DNA of 64,000 nucleotides from Mycolicibacterium iranicum. GTDB lineage: Bacteria > Actinomycetota > Actinomycetes > Mycobacteriales > Mycobacteriaceae. A model generated the notes under the pieces. It saw nothing but the letters and a program-made list of their open reading frames with translations, was not told the origin of the DNA and made no database searches. The position numbers were made by a program, and so were the translations under genes. The stretch spans positions 496,001 through 560,000 of the forward strand of contig NZ_JACHVU010000002.1 in the NCBI RefSeq assembly GCF_014190915.1. Reading direction: 5' to 3'. How positions within the stretch are numbered: position 1 is the first letter of the stretch; the number at the start of each line of letters is the position of its first letter. This document shows positions 1 through 8,352 of this stretch, piece after piece.

Positions 1-591
1 GGCGGCGCCGTCACCGAACAGCGCGCTGCCGACCAGGCTGGCCATGGTCGGCTCGACGGCCGGGTAGGTCAGCGAGCAGAGCTCGACGGACACCAGCGCC
101 GCGACGTGGTCGGGGGCGCCACGCAGATAGTCGTGCATCCGGGCCACGCCCGCGGCCCCGGCGACGCAGCCGAGCCCGAACAGCGGGACACGACGCACGT
201 CGGGGCGCAGGCCCAACCGGCCGGCGATCCGGGCATCCAGGGACGGCACCGCGATCCCGGTGACGGTGGTGGTCATGATCATGTCGAGATCGCCGGGTGT
301 CAGCCCCGCCTCGTCCAGAGCGGCGGTCAGCGCCTCGCAGGCCAGGTCGAGTGCGTGCTCGACGTACAGGTCGTTGGCCTCGCCGAAGTCCTTGAGGGTG
401 GGGTAGCGGTCCAGGGGGAGCACGAAGTGGCGTGCGTTGACCTTCGAGTTGGCGTGCAGGCCGCGCACCACATCGCCGAGCTCGGCGAATGCCGGTGCGG
501 CGAGGAAGGTTTCGGTGATCTCGGCCTGGCTGTAGCGGTGTGGCGGCAGCGCGCCCGCGACGCCGGCGATGACGCTGACGGGATTGGTCAT
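1..591 (-). CDS. Type III polyketide synthase (chalcone synthase-like), partial
   Basis: The 197 visible codons are the N-terminal half of a type III polyketide synthase, a homodimeric enzyme that extends acyl-CoA starters with malonyl-CoA without a carrier protein. The catalytic cysteine is Cys142, in the motif [10 protein letters not shown]. The segment around residues 104-118 ([15 protein letters not shown]) is typical of the bacterial thiolase fold. Mycobacterial relatives (PKS10, PKS11, PKS18) make long-chain pyrones or phenolic lipids. The ATG at 591-589 overlaps the TGA of the upstream MmpL gene as ATGA, so the two are probably translationally coupled. The C-terminal half, with the catalytic His and Asn, lies beyond the left edge. 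Family assignment is secure; the product is not known. Confidence 0.9.
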   Translation of the reverse strand, partial: MTNPVSVIAGVAGALPPHRYSQAEITETFLAAPAFAELGDVVRGLHANSKVNARHFVLPLDRYPTLKDFGEANDLYVEHALDLACEALTAALDEAGLTPGDLDMIMTTTVTGIAVPSLDARIAGRLGLRPDVRRVPLFGLGCVAGAAGVARMHDYLRGAPDHVAALVSVELCSLTYPAVEPTMASLVGSALFGDGAA

Positions 592-2837
592 GTGGTGGTC
601 CGTTCGGTCTTTGTGGAGTCGTCGGGTTTCGCCGCGGGTTCTTCGCTGAAGCCGAGGCGGTGGTGGACGCGGGTGAGAAAGCCGGGGGCCCACCAGTTCA
701 CGCCGCCCATCAGGCGCATGAACGCAGGGACGAGGACCATCCGGACGAGGGTGGCGTCGACGAGCACGGCCAGGGTCAGGCCGAGGCCGAACATCCGCAT
801 GAACGACACGTTGGCGGCGATCAGGGCCGCGAACGAGATCGACATGATCAGGGCCGCGGCGGTGATGATGCGCCCGGTGTGCGCGATGCCGAGTGCCACG
901 GCCTCGTCGTTCGGGTGGCCGTCCAGCAGGAACTCGCGGATGCGGGCCACGAGGAACACCTCGTAGTCCATCGACAGGCCGAACGCGATGCAGAACAGCA
1001 GCACCGGCATGTTCGCGACGAGCGTGCCGGTGGGGGTCGTCCCGAGGCCCCCCAGGTGCCCGTCCTGGAAGATCCACACCAGCGCGCCGAACGCGGCGGT
1101 GAGGGAGAGCAGGTTCAGCACAAGGGCTTTGAGCGGTACGACCACACTGCCGGTCAGCAGGAACAGCAGCGCGAACATGATCACGGCGATGACGCCGAGG
1201 ACCAGGGGCAGCGTGCCGGTGATGGCGTCGACGCTGTCGCGGTTGATCTGCGCGGTGCCGGTGAACTGCACGTCTCGCCCGCCGGGCCCGGCAACCGCGT
1301 GCAGGCGGTCGAGCTGGGTCTCGGAGGCCCCGGAGAACAGCGGCGCGGTGCTCGCCACGGTCAGGAACGCGCTGCCGTCGCGTTCGCCCGCGGGTGCGGA
1401 CGGGGGCCCGGCCCTGGTGCCGGCGACGAACGTCCCGGTGGGCGCCGACACCGCCGGAACGTCCGGGACACGCGACAATTCGGCCGCGTAGGCCGACAGG
1501 TCGGCCGGTGTCAGGCCGGCGCTGTCGGGCACCACGACGGTGACGGCGGTGTCGGTGTTGTCGGCGAATTCGGACCGCAGTTGATCGCCGACCTGGTGGG
1601 CCGACGCCGTCTGAGGCAGCACCCGGTCGTCGGGGAAGCCCCACTTCACCCCGAGGAACGGCGCGCCGAGCAGGAGCAGCAGCGCCACCACGGCCAGACC
1701 CAGCGGCGCGGCGCGGCGCATCACCGACGTGGCGCAGCGGTACCAGAACCGCTGCTCGACCGGTACCGGTTGCGGTTCGGGTCTGCGCAGCACGCGGCGC
1801 GCGAGCCTGCGGACGTCGAACGCGTCGAGGCGGTCGCCGAGCAGGACGAGGGCGGCCGGTGTCACGACGACGGCGGCCGCCGCGGCGAAGGCGACGGTGG
1901 CGACCCCGGCGTAGGCGAACGATTTCAGGAAGTGCATCGGGAACAGCACCATCGCAGCCATCGACAGCGCGACCGTTGTCGCCGAGAAGATCACGGTGCG
2001 CCCGGCCGTCGTCATCGTGCGCCTGATCGCAGCGGAACGGTCGGCACCCGAGGCGAGTTCGTCGCGGTAGCGAGACAGGATCAGCAGCGTGTAGTCGATC
2101 GCCAGCGCCAGTCCCATCGCGGTGGCGAGATTCAGCGCGAAGATCGACACGTCGGTGGTGAAGGTGACCAGCCGTAGTACGGCCAAGGCGCCGATGATCG
2201 CCATACCGCCCATCGCCACGGGAAGTGCGGCGGCGAGCAGTCCGCCGAAGACCCAGATCAGAACCAGGAAGCTCAGGGGGATCGCGAGTCCCTCCATGAC
2301 CAGCAGGTCGCGCTGCGACTGTTCGGTGATCTGGACGTTGACCATCGCAGTGCCACCGGTGCGCACGACGATGCCGTCCTGGTCGCGGGAGACCCTCTCC
2401 GAGATCTCCTTGGCGTAGGTCTGTTGCTCGGCCTCGGTGCCGACGATGCCCGCCACGATCAACCCCGCGGTGCGATCCCGGCTCACCAGATCCGCGGCGG
2501 CCGCGGGTGGGGTGGTCCACGGCGAGGAGACGGCGGCGACGTGCGGATCGGACTGCAGGAGAGCGGCGACGCCGGTGCCCACGTCGCGTACGCGTGCGTC
2601 GTCGATACCGTCGGGCGACGAGACGACGACGAGCATCTGGACGTCGCCCTGGTCGAACTTCGTGGTGAGAAGCGAAGCCGCGTGGGCTGATTCGGAGCCG
2701 GGGTCGGAGAAGCCGCTCGGTGAAAGGCTCTTGGCCACCGGCACCCCGAACACACCGAGGGCGACCGTCAGCAGCACCGCGGCGACCAGGATGCGGCGCG
2801 GCGCGGCGAGTGCGAGAAGGGCGATTCTGTGAAGCAG
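588..2837 (-). CDS. MmpL family RND transporter
   Basis: Large inner-membrane exporter of the MmpL/RND type, which moves lipids or siderophores across the inner membrane using the proton gradient. It has the expected layout: an N-terminal helix, a periplasmic loop ([15 protein letters not shown]), a helix bundle, a second periplasmic loop, and a second bundle containing [17 protein letters not shown], the family signature. The first standard start (GTG at 2777) would cut the first membrane helix in half. The frame stays open upstream and encodes a normal MmpL N-terminus ([17 protein letters not shown]). There is no ATG, GTG or TTG before the TAA at 2873-2871, but a CTG at 2837 has a GGAGA Shine-Dalgarno 5 nt upstream, so I use it. 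The 3' end is coupled to the polyketide synthase, which suggests that MmpL exports its product. Confidence 0.88.
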   Translation of the reverse strand: MLHRIALLALAAPRRILVAAVLLTVALGVFGVPVAKSLSPSGFSDPGSESAHAASLLTTKFDQGDVQMLVVVSSPDGIDDARVRDVGTGVAALLQSDPHVAAVSSPWTTPPAAAADLVSRDRTAGLIVAGIVGTEAEQQTYAKEISERVSRDQDGIVVRTGGTAMVNVQITEQSQRDLLVMEGLAIPLSFLVLIWVFGGLLAAALPVAMGGMAIIGALAVLRLVTFTTDVSIFALNLATAMGLALAIDYTLLILSRYRDELASGADRSAAIRRTMTTAGRTVIFSATTVALSMAAMVLFPMHFLKSFAYAGVATVAFAAAAAVVVTPAALVLLGDRLDAFDVRRLARRVLRRPEPQPVPVEQRFWYRCATSVMRRAAPLGLAVVALLLLLGAPFLGVKWGFPDDRVLPQTASAHQVGDQLRSEFADNTDTAVTVVVPDSAGLTPADLSAYAAELSRVPDVPAVSAPTGTFVAGTRAGPPSAPAGERDGSAFLTVASTAPLFSGASETQLDRLHAVAGPGGRDVQFTGTAQINRDSVDAITGTLPLVLGVIAVIMFALLFLLTGSVVVPLKALVLNLLSLTAAFGALVWIFQDGHLGGLGTTPTGTLVANMPVLLFCIAFGLSMDYEVFLVARIREFLLDGHPNDEAVALGIAHTGRIITAAALIMSISFAALIAANVSFMRMFGLGLTLAVLVDATLVRMVLVPAFMRLMGGVNWWAPGFLTRVHHRLGFSEEPAAKPDDSTKTERTTT

Positions 2838-2936
2838 CGAAGTCTCCAGTCCGAGGGAAAGCGCCTCAATTTACGACACGGAAGACACCCCGTGGGGGTT
2901 CACCTCGTCGACACATTCGGACCGGGGTCCGGGCGG

Positions 2937-3698
2937 TCAGCGCATCTCGAAATGCTGATAGTCCAGCGGGCTGCGCCAGTGGCCACCCCATCGCCAGCCC
3001 CGGTCGGTGAACGCGAGCACCGCGGCGTCGCCGTCGTGGAGCATGCCGGGGTCGGTGCGGCCGCGGTCGACCCATGGTGTGGCGTTCGCGGGCTCGGGGA
3101 CTCCGCTGCTCGGGATGTAGGGGTTCAGCTTCGGGTTGACGTCGACGGCGCGGCCGTAGGCGTGCAGCGACCAGCTGTCACTGCCGGGGATGCCGCGGCA
3201 GTTGAACGCCGAGGTGTTGTTGTCGCGCATCGACAGCTCGTCGTCGGCGCCGGGATAGCCGTCCACGGTGTGCATCTTCTCGATCGGATACCGCAGTTCG
3301 TGCAGGCGCGCGAAGACCTCGGTGACGTCGTCGGTGAGGTCCCGGTGCACCACCAACCGGCCCCGGTGGGTCTGGCCGTCGAAACCCCAGTAGTCCAGAT
3401 CGACCCGGCGGAGTTCGTCGGGACCCGCAGGGCACCCGGGTCGCCAGGTCGCCCCGAGCTCCGCGGTGGTCACGGGCGACACCTCGGCGGGACGGGGCGG
3501 CATTGCCGACGGGGGAACCACCGTGCGGACTGTCTCCCGGGGTGGGGCCGACGCGGGTGACGACGGGCGCGTCGAAGGTTCCGAGGCGGGAGGCGACTGG
3601 CTCGGCGCCGGTGCGCATGCCGCCAGCACCGCCGTGATGACCGCCAGGGCGGCGGTTCCGGCAACTCTCACCGACGCCAACCTACCAACGCCCACCAC
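2937..3698 (-). CDS. M15 family D-Ala-D-Ala carboxypeptidase-like lipoprotein
   Basis: Predicted zinc peptidase of the M15 (VanY / endolysin-like) family, acting on peptidoglycan stem peptides outside the membrane. Residues 1-28 form a signal peptide ending in a lipobox (AVLAAC, Cys28), so the protein is probably lipid-anchored. A Pro/Ser-rich linker (30-75) follows. The zinc-binding pattern is intact: SLHAYGRAVD gives His179 and Asp186, and the C-terminal QHFE gives His249. The GTG at 3698 is used; a second GTG follows immediately and another lies nine codons in. It sits upstream of MmpL on the same strand, about 100 bp away, and may share a transcript. Family call is firm; substrate is inferred. 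Confidence 0.85.
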   Translation of the reverse strand: MVGVGRLASVRVAGTAALAVITAVLAACAPAPSQSPPASEPSTRPSSPASAPPRETVRTVVPPSAMPPRPAEVSPVTTAELGATWRPGCPAGPDELRRVDLDYWGFDGQTHRGRLVVHRDLTDDVTEVFARLHELRYPIEKMHTVDGYPGADDELSMRDNNTSAFNCRGIPGSDSWSLHAYGRAVDVNPKLNPYIPSSGVPEPANATPWVDRGRTDPGMLHDGDAAVLAFTDRGWRWGGHWRSPLDYQHFEMR

Positions 3699-3833
3699 CC
3701 GGTTAGTAGCGCTAATCAGTTCTGTTAGTTGAGCTTTCGAAATTGACAGTTAGATCACAACCTGCCCGTCTTGCGTGTGACCTACGCCATTGCCGCGTTA
3801 TATTGTGTCCGTCATCACAGAGGAGGACGAATC
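3699..3833 (+). promoter_or_regulatory. Divergent intergenic region with a putative promoter for the small membrane protein
   Basis: This 135-bp AT-richer stretch separates two divergent genes. A TATATT box at 3799-3804 with a TGTGAC-like -35 at 3777-3782 (16-bp spacer) would start transcription near 3811, just before the Shine-Dalgarno AGAGGAGG at 3820-3827. A TTGACA at 3743-3748 has no convincing -10 partner. Promoter calls by eye are tentative. Confidence 0.4.
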
Positions 3834-4055
3834 ATGGTCGGAATCGGAGACGGCGCGATGCTGCCCCAGGCTGTCGATGCGCCTCGTGTGACGCACCCGA
3901 ACAGCTCGGTGAACTGGGTGATGGCATTCCTGATGCTGACCATCCTGATCGCTGCGATCGCCGGCGTCGTGGTCGCCCTCGTCAGCGGGATGCCGACTCT
4001 GGCGCTGGTGATTGCGCTGGTCACGGGCGCAATATTTGCCGGGGTGGCCTGCTAG
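3834..4055 (+). CDS. Small membrane protein of unknown function
   Basis: A 73-residue protein with a polar N-terminus (about 26 residues) and two predicted membrane helices (residues about 27-49 and 53-72), ending in Cys. I do not recognise the family. I chose the ATG at 3834 because it has an excellent Shine-Dalgarno (AGAGGAGG) 6-7 nt upstream. An in-frame extension back to 3771 adds a segment without coding character that overlaps the probable promoter. It stands alone between a divergent peptidase and a convergent TetR gene, so the context gives no functional clue. Confidence 0.65.
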   Translation: MVGIGDGAMLPQAVDAPRVTHPNSSVNWVMAFLMLTILIAAIAGVVVALVSGMPTLALVIALVTGAIFAGVAC

Positions 4056-4082
4056 CGGTTTCCCGCGCCCGTCTCACCCGTC

Positions 4083-4649
4083 TCAGGGGCGCAACATGAA
4101 ATCGACCAACTCCTGGCGCCGGGTCAGGGAGAACTGTGGTGATCTCGAATTCGACAGATGCAGCGCGCCGACACCCATGGCGAACAGCCATTGCGATCGC
4201 TGCTCGGCGACGTCCGCGTCGAATCCGTAGTCGACAAATGCCTGGCGAACCGAAGTCCGGGCTCGCCGATCGGCCGCTCTGACCGCGCGTGCCGCCGCAC
4301 GGTCCGAACGAGCCCACTCCCGCATCGCGCGTTCGAGCATCCACTGACGGGGGCTGACGAGGAACGCTGTCATCTTGATCAAGCGGCTTCGGGGCGGCAG
4401 CGCATCCAATTCGCTGAATCGGCGGTGGTCTTCGTCGCGCCACTGGGCCCATGCCGACACGAGCGCAGACTTATAGGCCGCCATGTCGGTGAAATGCCAG
4501 TAGAAGCTGCCTTTTGTCATGCCTAGCCGCGCCGACAGGGTGTCGATCTTCAGCGACGTGAAACCGTCCTCGGCCAGGAGCGCGAACCCGGCCTGCAACC
4601 ATTCGTCGGGGGTGCTGCGCCCCGCTGCGCGGCGCTCGGGTCCTGGCAC
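4083..4649 (-). CDS. TetR/AcrR family transcriptional regulator
   Basis: A 188-residue one-component repressor. The N-terminal helix-turn-helix (about residues 12-60) carries the TetR hallmarks LAEDGFTSLKIDTLSARLGMTKGSFYWHF, here split as helix 1-3 and the YWHF end of the recognition helix. The C-terminal part is a ligand-binding domain of unknown specificity. The start is GTG at 4649. It lies 94 bp downstream of the flavin monooxygenase gene on the same strand, so the two may be cotranscribed from the promoter near 5925. That promoter overlaps one of four shared 16-bp palindromes. I infer that this protein is the likely binder of those sites; there is no direct proof. Confidence 0.88.
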   Translation of the reverse strand: MPGPERRAAGRSTPDEWLQAGFALLAEDGFTSLKIDTLSARLGMTKGSFYWHFTDMAAYKSALVSAWAQWRDEDHRRFSELDALPPRSRLIKMTAFLVSPRQWMLERAMREWARSDRAAARAVRAADRRARTSVRQAFVDYGFDADVAEQRSQWLFAMGVGALHLSNSRSPQFSLTRRQELVDFMLRP

Positions 4650-4743
4650 CGCGTCAGCTTAAGGCCCCGCAGCGCCGGTCGGCTGGACTGTCCGCCGATC
4701 GACCGGCCTTCACCCGCGCCGGCGTCCACGGGTCCGGCACCGA

Positions 4744-5913
4744 TCACAACATCGCGATCGGCGAGATCGTGCCACCTACCTGCAGGGCCCCGTCGAGCTC
4801 ACGGCTGACGTCGTAGTCGAAGACGGCATGCCCGGCCACGATGTCGACGTCCCGTTTGGCTCGCTGCAGCGGGTTGTCCAGGAATTGGGCAGACGCACCG
4901 GCGGCGCCCACCACATCGCCGATCACGGCACGGCAGCCGTGCACCACATAGGCGGCCGTAGAGCGCGCACGTGCTCGGAGACGGAGATCGGCGGCGCCGT
5001 CGCGGCGTACAGCGCTCTGGATGGTGTCGGCGACCGAGAACACCAGCGTGTCCAGTGAGGCCAGCCGCAGCCGCGCCTCGGACAGACGCATCTGTGCGGC
5101 CGGCTGATCGCGCTGAGCCGTGCTGCCATAGGACAGCATCCGCTCGCCGAGACGCTCGGCGAACAGGTCCACGACACGTTCGGCGGTGCCGAGAACCGGC
5201 ATGCACGCCGCCAACGCCAACGCCGACACGATGGGCCATCGGTAGGTGTCGCTGTCGTGGAGGCGTGCGCCCGGGCTCGTGCCGGCGTACACCTGAGCGA
5301 CCGCGACGATCCGATGCTGGGGCACGAACACGCCCTCGACGATCACGTCGTTTGATCCGGTGCCGCGCATGCCTGCGGTGTGCCACACGTCTTCGACGGT
5401 CACCTCGCCGACCGGTATCGCCGCCAGCGCCGGGAACATGGACTCGCCGGAGCCGAGCAGGCACCCGACGATCACCCAGTCGGCATGCATGATGCCCGTC
5501 GCCCAGGACCAGCGTCCGTCGACCAGGTACCCGCCGTCGACGGGGGTGCCGCGACCTGACGGTGCCAGCGGCGCCGGTGCCAATACCGCCCCTGCGCTGA
5601 AGATCTCGTCCTGCGCCTGTTCGTCGAACAGCGCCAGCATCCAGTTGTGCAGCGCGAAGAAGCCCAGTGTCCACGCGCTGGATGTGCACCCGTGTGCCAG
5701 TCGTCGGATGGGCTCGAGGAGCGCCGGGAATGGAGCCTGCTGACCGCCGTAGCGCTCCGGCAGCAGGATGTCGAACAGGCCGCTGCGGCGTGCGTCCGCA
5801 ATCGTCTCGGCGGGCAGCTGCCTCAGCTGTTCGGTGGCGTTCGCACGCACGGCAAGTCGGTCGACAAAGTGGGTGTCGACGGCGAACCGCGGGCTGGTCG
5901 TCGCGCTGGTCAT
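4744..5913 (-). CDS. Flavin-dependent monooxygenase of the acyl-CoA dehydrogenase fold (HsaA/DszC-like)
   Basis: A 389-residue protein of the acyl-CoA dehydrogenase superfamily, in the group that oxygenates substrates with reduced flavin (HsaA, DszC, IgrA relatives) rather than dehydrogenating acyl-CoA. Recognisable parts are LLPERYGGQQAPFP near residue 50, the flavin-region segment GGYLVDGRWSWATGI (about 127-141), the WHTAGMRGTGSNDVIVEGVFVP strand in the middle (read as WHTAGMRGTGS plus NDVIVEGVFVP), and a helical C-terminal half. The dehydrogenase catalytic glutamate is not evident. Start is ATG at 5913. A TATGGT -10 element at 5931-5926 would leave a 5' leader of only about 6 nt, so the message is near-leaderless. 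It would need a flavin reductase; the AzoR-like gene transcribed divergently is a candidate partner. Confidence 0.82.
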   Translation of the reverse strand: MTSATTSPRFAVDTHFVDRLAVRANATEQLRQLPAETIADARRSGLFDILLPERYGGQQAPFPALLEPIRRLAHGCTSSAWTLGFFALHNWMLALFDEQAQDEIFSAGAVLAPAPLAPSGRGTPVDGGYLVDGRWSWATGIMHADWVIVGCLLGSGESMFPALAAIPVGEVTVEDVWHTAGMRGTGSNDVIVEGVFVPQHRIVAVAQVYAGTSPGARLHDSDTYRWPIVSALALAACMPVLGTAERVVDLFAERLGERMLSYGSTAQRDQPAAQMRLSEARLRLASLDTLVFSVADTIQSAVRRDGAADLRLRARARSTAAYVVHGCRAVIGDVVGAAGASAQFLDNPLQRAKRDVDIVAGHAVFDYDVSRELDGALQVGGTISPIAML

Positions 5914-5927
5914 GCCGGGAACGCTAC

Positions 5928-5943
5928 CATACTTTCGAGTATG
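5928..5943. promoter_or_regulatory. 16-bp palindromic operator S1
   Basis: CATACTTTCGAGTATG, with 6-bp arms CATACT/AGTATG around TTCG. It overlaps the -10 element (TATGGT on the minus strand, 5931-5926) of the monooxygenase gene. It matches sites S2 (5971), S3 (14815) and S4 (14916). The position suggests repression by occlusion of the promoter, probably by the nearby TetR protein (inference). Confidence 0.65.
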
Positions 5944-5970
5944 TTATGCCCCCCAGGCTGTAGCGACGTG

Positions 5971-5986
5971 TATACGTTTTCGTATG
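5971..5986. promoter_or_regulatory. 16-bp palindromic operator S2
   Basis: TATACGTTTTCGTATG, with core arms ATACG/CGTAT around TTTT. It overlaps TATGGT (5983-5988), a likely -10 for the plus-strand AzoR-like gene. Its centre is 43 bp from that of S1, about four helical turns, so proteins bound at both sites would lie on the same DNA face. Confidence 0.6.
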
Positions 5987-6047
5987 GTAACTTCGAGCGA
6001 ATGATTGCTCATGAGACCGTGACTCATTCTCGACGACGGCCATCTTC

Positions 6048-6707
6048 GTGACGCGCACACTGTGGATCGAGGCATCACCGAAGGGTGAGCAGTCGCTGTC
6101 GTCGGCGGCCGCGCGGGCGTTCGTGGACGCGGCGGGTGAGGCCCGCATCGGCACGGTGGACCATCTCGATCTGTGGTCCGATGACGTACTGACCTTCAAT
6201 CGTGAAGCGGCACTGATGAAGTTCGCGCCGCTGTTCGGTGAGACGCCGACCAGTCGACAGCAGGCGGTCTGGAGGCGCGTCGAGGCGGAGATCGAGCGTG
6301 TGCGACGCTGCGACCGGGTCGTGGTGTCGGCACCGATGTGGAACTGGTCAATCCCTGCGCCGCTCAAAAATTGGATCGACGTGGTGGTGCAGCCGTTGCT
6401 GTCGTTCACCCTCGACGGCGACGGCCGCCATGTCGGCACCCTCGGTGAGGGGCGGCCTCTACACCTGGTGTTGACGCGCAGCAGCGCCTACGACGGTCGG
6501 CATCCGGAGCTACGCGACTTTCAACTGCCCTATCTCGAGTATGTGGTCACCCTCCTGGGTTACGCCGTGGACTCCATGGTGTTCGAACCGACAACGCGAT
6601 GGACCGCGCAGGAGCGCGAACAATTCCGGCGAGAGTCTGTGACTGCGGCCAGGCAATGGGGTGCGGCGCTGCCGAGTCGCTCGTCGATGTGGGCGCGAGA
6701 CTCCTGA
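6048..6707 (+). CDS. FMN-dependent NADH-azoreductase / flavodoxin-fold quinone reductase (AzoR-like)
   Basis: A 219-residue flavodoxin_2-fold protein. The N-terminal phosphate-binding segment reads WIEASPKGEQSLSSAAARAF, as in AzoR (ASPRGxxSxS). The central APMWNWSIPAPLKNWID motif (about residues 100-116) is the AzoR FMN-contacting loop. Such enzymes reduce quinones or azo compounds with NAD(P)H, and in this setting may supply reduced flavin or detoxify quinone intermediates (inference). The start is GTG at 6048; an ATG at 6001 is out of frame. It is divergent from the monooxygenase and shares the S1/S2 region with it. Confidence 0.82.
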   Translation: MTRTLWIEASPKGEQSLSSAAARAFVDAAGEARIGTVDHLDLWSDDVLTFNREAALMKFAPLFGETPTSRQQAVWRRVEAEIERVRRCDRVVVSAPMWNWSIPAPLKNWIDVVVQPLLSFTLDGDGRHVGTLGEGRPLHLVLTRSSAYDGRHPELRDFQLPYLEYVVTLLGYAVDSMVFEPTTRWTAQEREQFRRESVTAARQWGAALPSRSSMWARDS

Positions 6708-6713
6708 CATCAG

Positions 6714-6765
6714 GCGCGGTGTGCTCCTGGGGTCTGCCGATGCGGGGTGTTCCGGCACACCGCGC
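6714..6765. terminator. Inverted repeat between convergent genes, possible terminator
   Basis: A perfect 10-bp inverted repeat, GCGCGGTGTG (6714-6723) and CACACCGCGC (6756-6765), with a 32-nt loop. It lies in the 83-bp gap between the convergent azoreductase and mceF genes. There is no T-tract, as is common for mycobacterial terminators. Confidence 0.45.
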
Positions 6766-6790
6766 GAGAGTGACGTACACGTGCGGCTCC

Positions 6791-8350
6791 TCAGCTCGAT
6801 CCAGGAACAGCAGGAGCGAGCATGTCCTTCCACTCCTCGCCCGTCGGCGCCGGGGAGCTCACCGTGAACCGGGTGCCGTCGCCGGCCACCACCTCGCCGC
6901 GCGACACGTCATAGATCGCCGACGGGATGTCGGCGGGCGTGTAGGTGCACTGCACCGGTTGCTGGCCGCTGCACTGCGTCGTGCCGCCGCGCGGTGCCGT
7001 GACCGGGTCGCTCCTGGGGGGAGGCGAGGGTGACAACGCGTCCGCCGGTGCGGGATTGAGACCGTTGTTGACGCTGGGCGCCGGAACGACCATTCCGGGG
7101 ACCACCGGCTGATCGCAGCGTGCCCCCGGCGCGGGGCACGCGACGATCTGGTTCGGATCGCCGTACCAGGGGTTGGTGCCGGTCGGTATGTAGGGCTGTT
7201 CGCTGCGGCACTCCTGGGGATTGGCGGCCCGCTTGCCGGGCACGTCGGCGCAGGGATAATTGCGCGCCCCTCGAACGACATTGGCCTGGAAGTCCTTCGG
7301 AACCTTGCAGTAGGCCCGCACCGGCGGGTCGATGGTGGTGGTCTCGGCCGGGGACCGCCACTGCGAGGCCGGGAGGAAACCGGTGAGGCACGGCGGCGGT
7401 TCGTTGATGGCCAGGCGGAAGTCCAGCGCGGCGGCGTCGGGAAACGGCGCGACGACGGTCTGGGCGATCGACGCGCCCTGCGGCAGGAACACCAGGCCCT
7501 GCTCGACACCTGCGTTGTAGCGCTTGAGCATGTCGAACACGACCGCGGTGTTGGCCAGCACCTGCGGAAGCGCTTCGCGCACACCGCCGAATACCGTGCC
7601 GAGCTGTTCTGCAGTCGGTGCGGCGGTGTCCAGGATCTCGCGCACCGCCGCGTCCTGCTGCGCGCTCTGACGCGCGAGATCGCGGACGTTGCGCGCCCAC
7701 CGGTTGATCGCGGCACCGGTCGACACCTGACTCTCCAGCAGCGGGCCGGAGTCGTCGATGAGGGCGTCGAGCGCGTCGGCGTTGGCCGCGAGATCGCCGC
7801 CGAGTGCCTGAGCAGAGTCGACCAGCCGCTGCAGCGACGGGCCCAGACCTCCGACCGCGGTGGAGGTTTCCCTCAGCAGCGCGGCCAGCTTGTCCTGGGG
7901 TAGGGCGTCGACGGCGCGGTTCGCGGAGTCGATGAGAGGGCCGATGGGCTGTGGCACGGTGCTGTCGGTGATCGTCTCACCCTCGGTGAGATATCGGTCG
8001 GTGGCGCCGTCGGCGACGAGGTCCAGGAACTGCTCGCCGACTGCGGAGACCGAATGCACGTTGGCGACCGCATCGACAGGCACCCGGAATCGATCGTCGA
8101 TCGAGAGCGTCGCGCGCACCGCTCCACCGATCGGCTCCACCGAGGTCACCTTTCCGATCGTCGTGCCGCGGTAGGTGACATTGGCAGTCGGGTAGAGACC
8201 GCCGGATGAGGGCAGCTCGACGTCGAGCGTGTAGTGGCCGATGCCCGCGAGTGCGGGCAGGCGCAGGTAGTAGACCGTGAGAACACTGATCGATATGACG
8301 GTCAGTATCGCGAAGATGATGAGTTGCACGCGGCGGCCCCGGGTCAACAT
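6791..8350 (-). CDS. mceF: MCE family protein MceF
   Basis: A 519-residue MCE protein, the last of six. It starts MLTRGRRVQLIIFAILTVIS, a short cytoplasmic tail and a membrane anchor. The MlaD/MCE beta-barrel domain (about residues 40-115, with the TANVTYRGTTIGKV signature) is followed by a long helical segment and a Pro-rich C-terminus ending in Cys-containing repeats typical of MceF. MCE proteins assemble into a hexameric tube that carries hydrophobic molecules from the envelope to the inner-membrane permease. I chose the ATG at 8350 because it lies 2 nt after the mceE stop and starts directly at the anchor. The longer in-frame start at 8437 would lie inside mceE. Confidence 0.9.
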   Translation of the reverse strand: MLTRGRRVQLIIFAILTVISISVLTVYYLRLPALAGIGHYTLDVELPSSGGLYPTANVTYRGTTIGKVTSVEPIGGAVRATLSIDDRFRVPVDAVANVHSVSAVGEQFLDLVADGATDRYLTEGETITDSTVPQPIGPLIDSANRAVDALPQDKLAALLRETSTAVGGLGPSLQRLVDSAQALGGDLAANADALDALIDDSGPLLESQVSTGAAINRWARNVRDLARQSAQQDAAVREILDTAAPTAEQLGTVFGGVREALPQVLANTAVVFDMLKRYNAGVEQGLVFLPQGASIAQTVVAPFPDAAALDFRLAINEPPPCLTGFLPASQWRSPAETTTIDPPVRAYCKVPKDFQANVVRGARNYPCADVPGKRAANPQECRSEQPYIPTGTNPWYGDPNQIVACPAPGARCDQPVVPGMVVPAPSVNNGLNPAPADALSPSPPPRSDPVTAPRGGTTQCSGQQPVQCTYTPADIPSAIYDVSRGEVVAGDGTRFTVSSPAPTGEEWKDMLAPAVPGSS

Positions 8351-8352
8351 GT

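Noticed and set aside
660..2177. Open frame of 505 codons on the plus strand
   Set aside because: It lies antisense to the MmpL gene, whose membrane helices and motifs are unmistakable.
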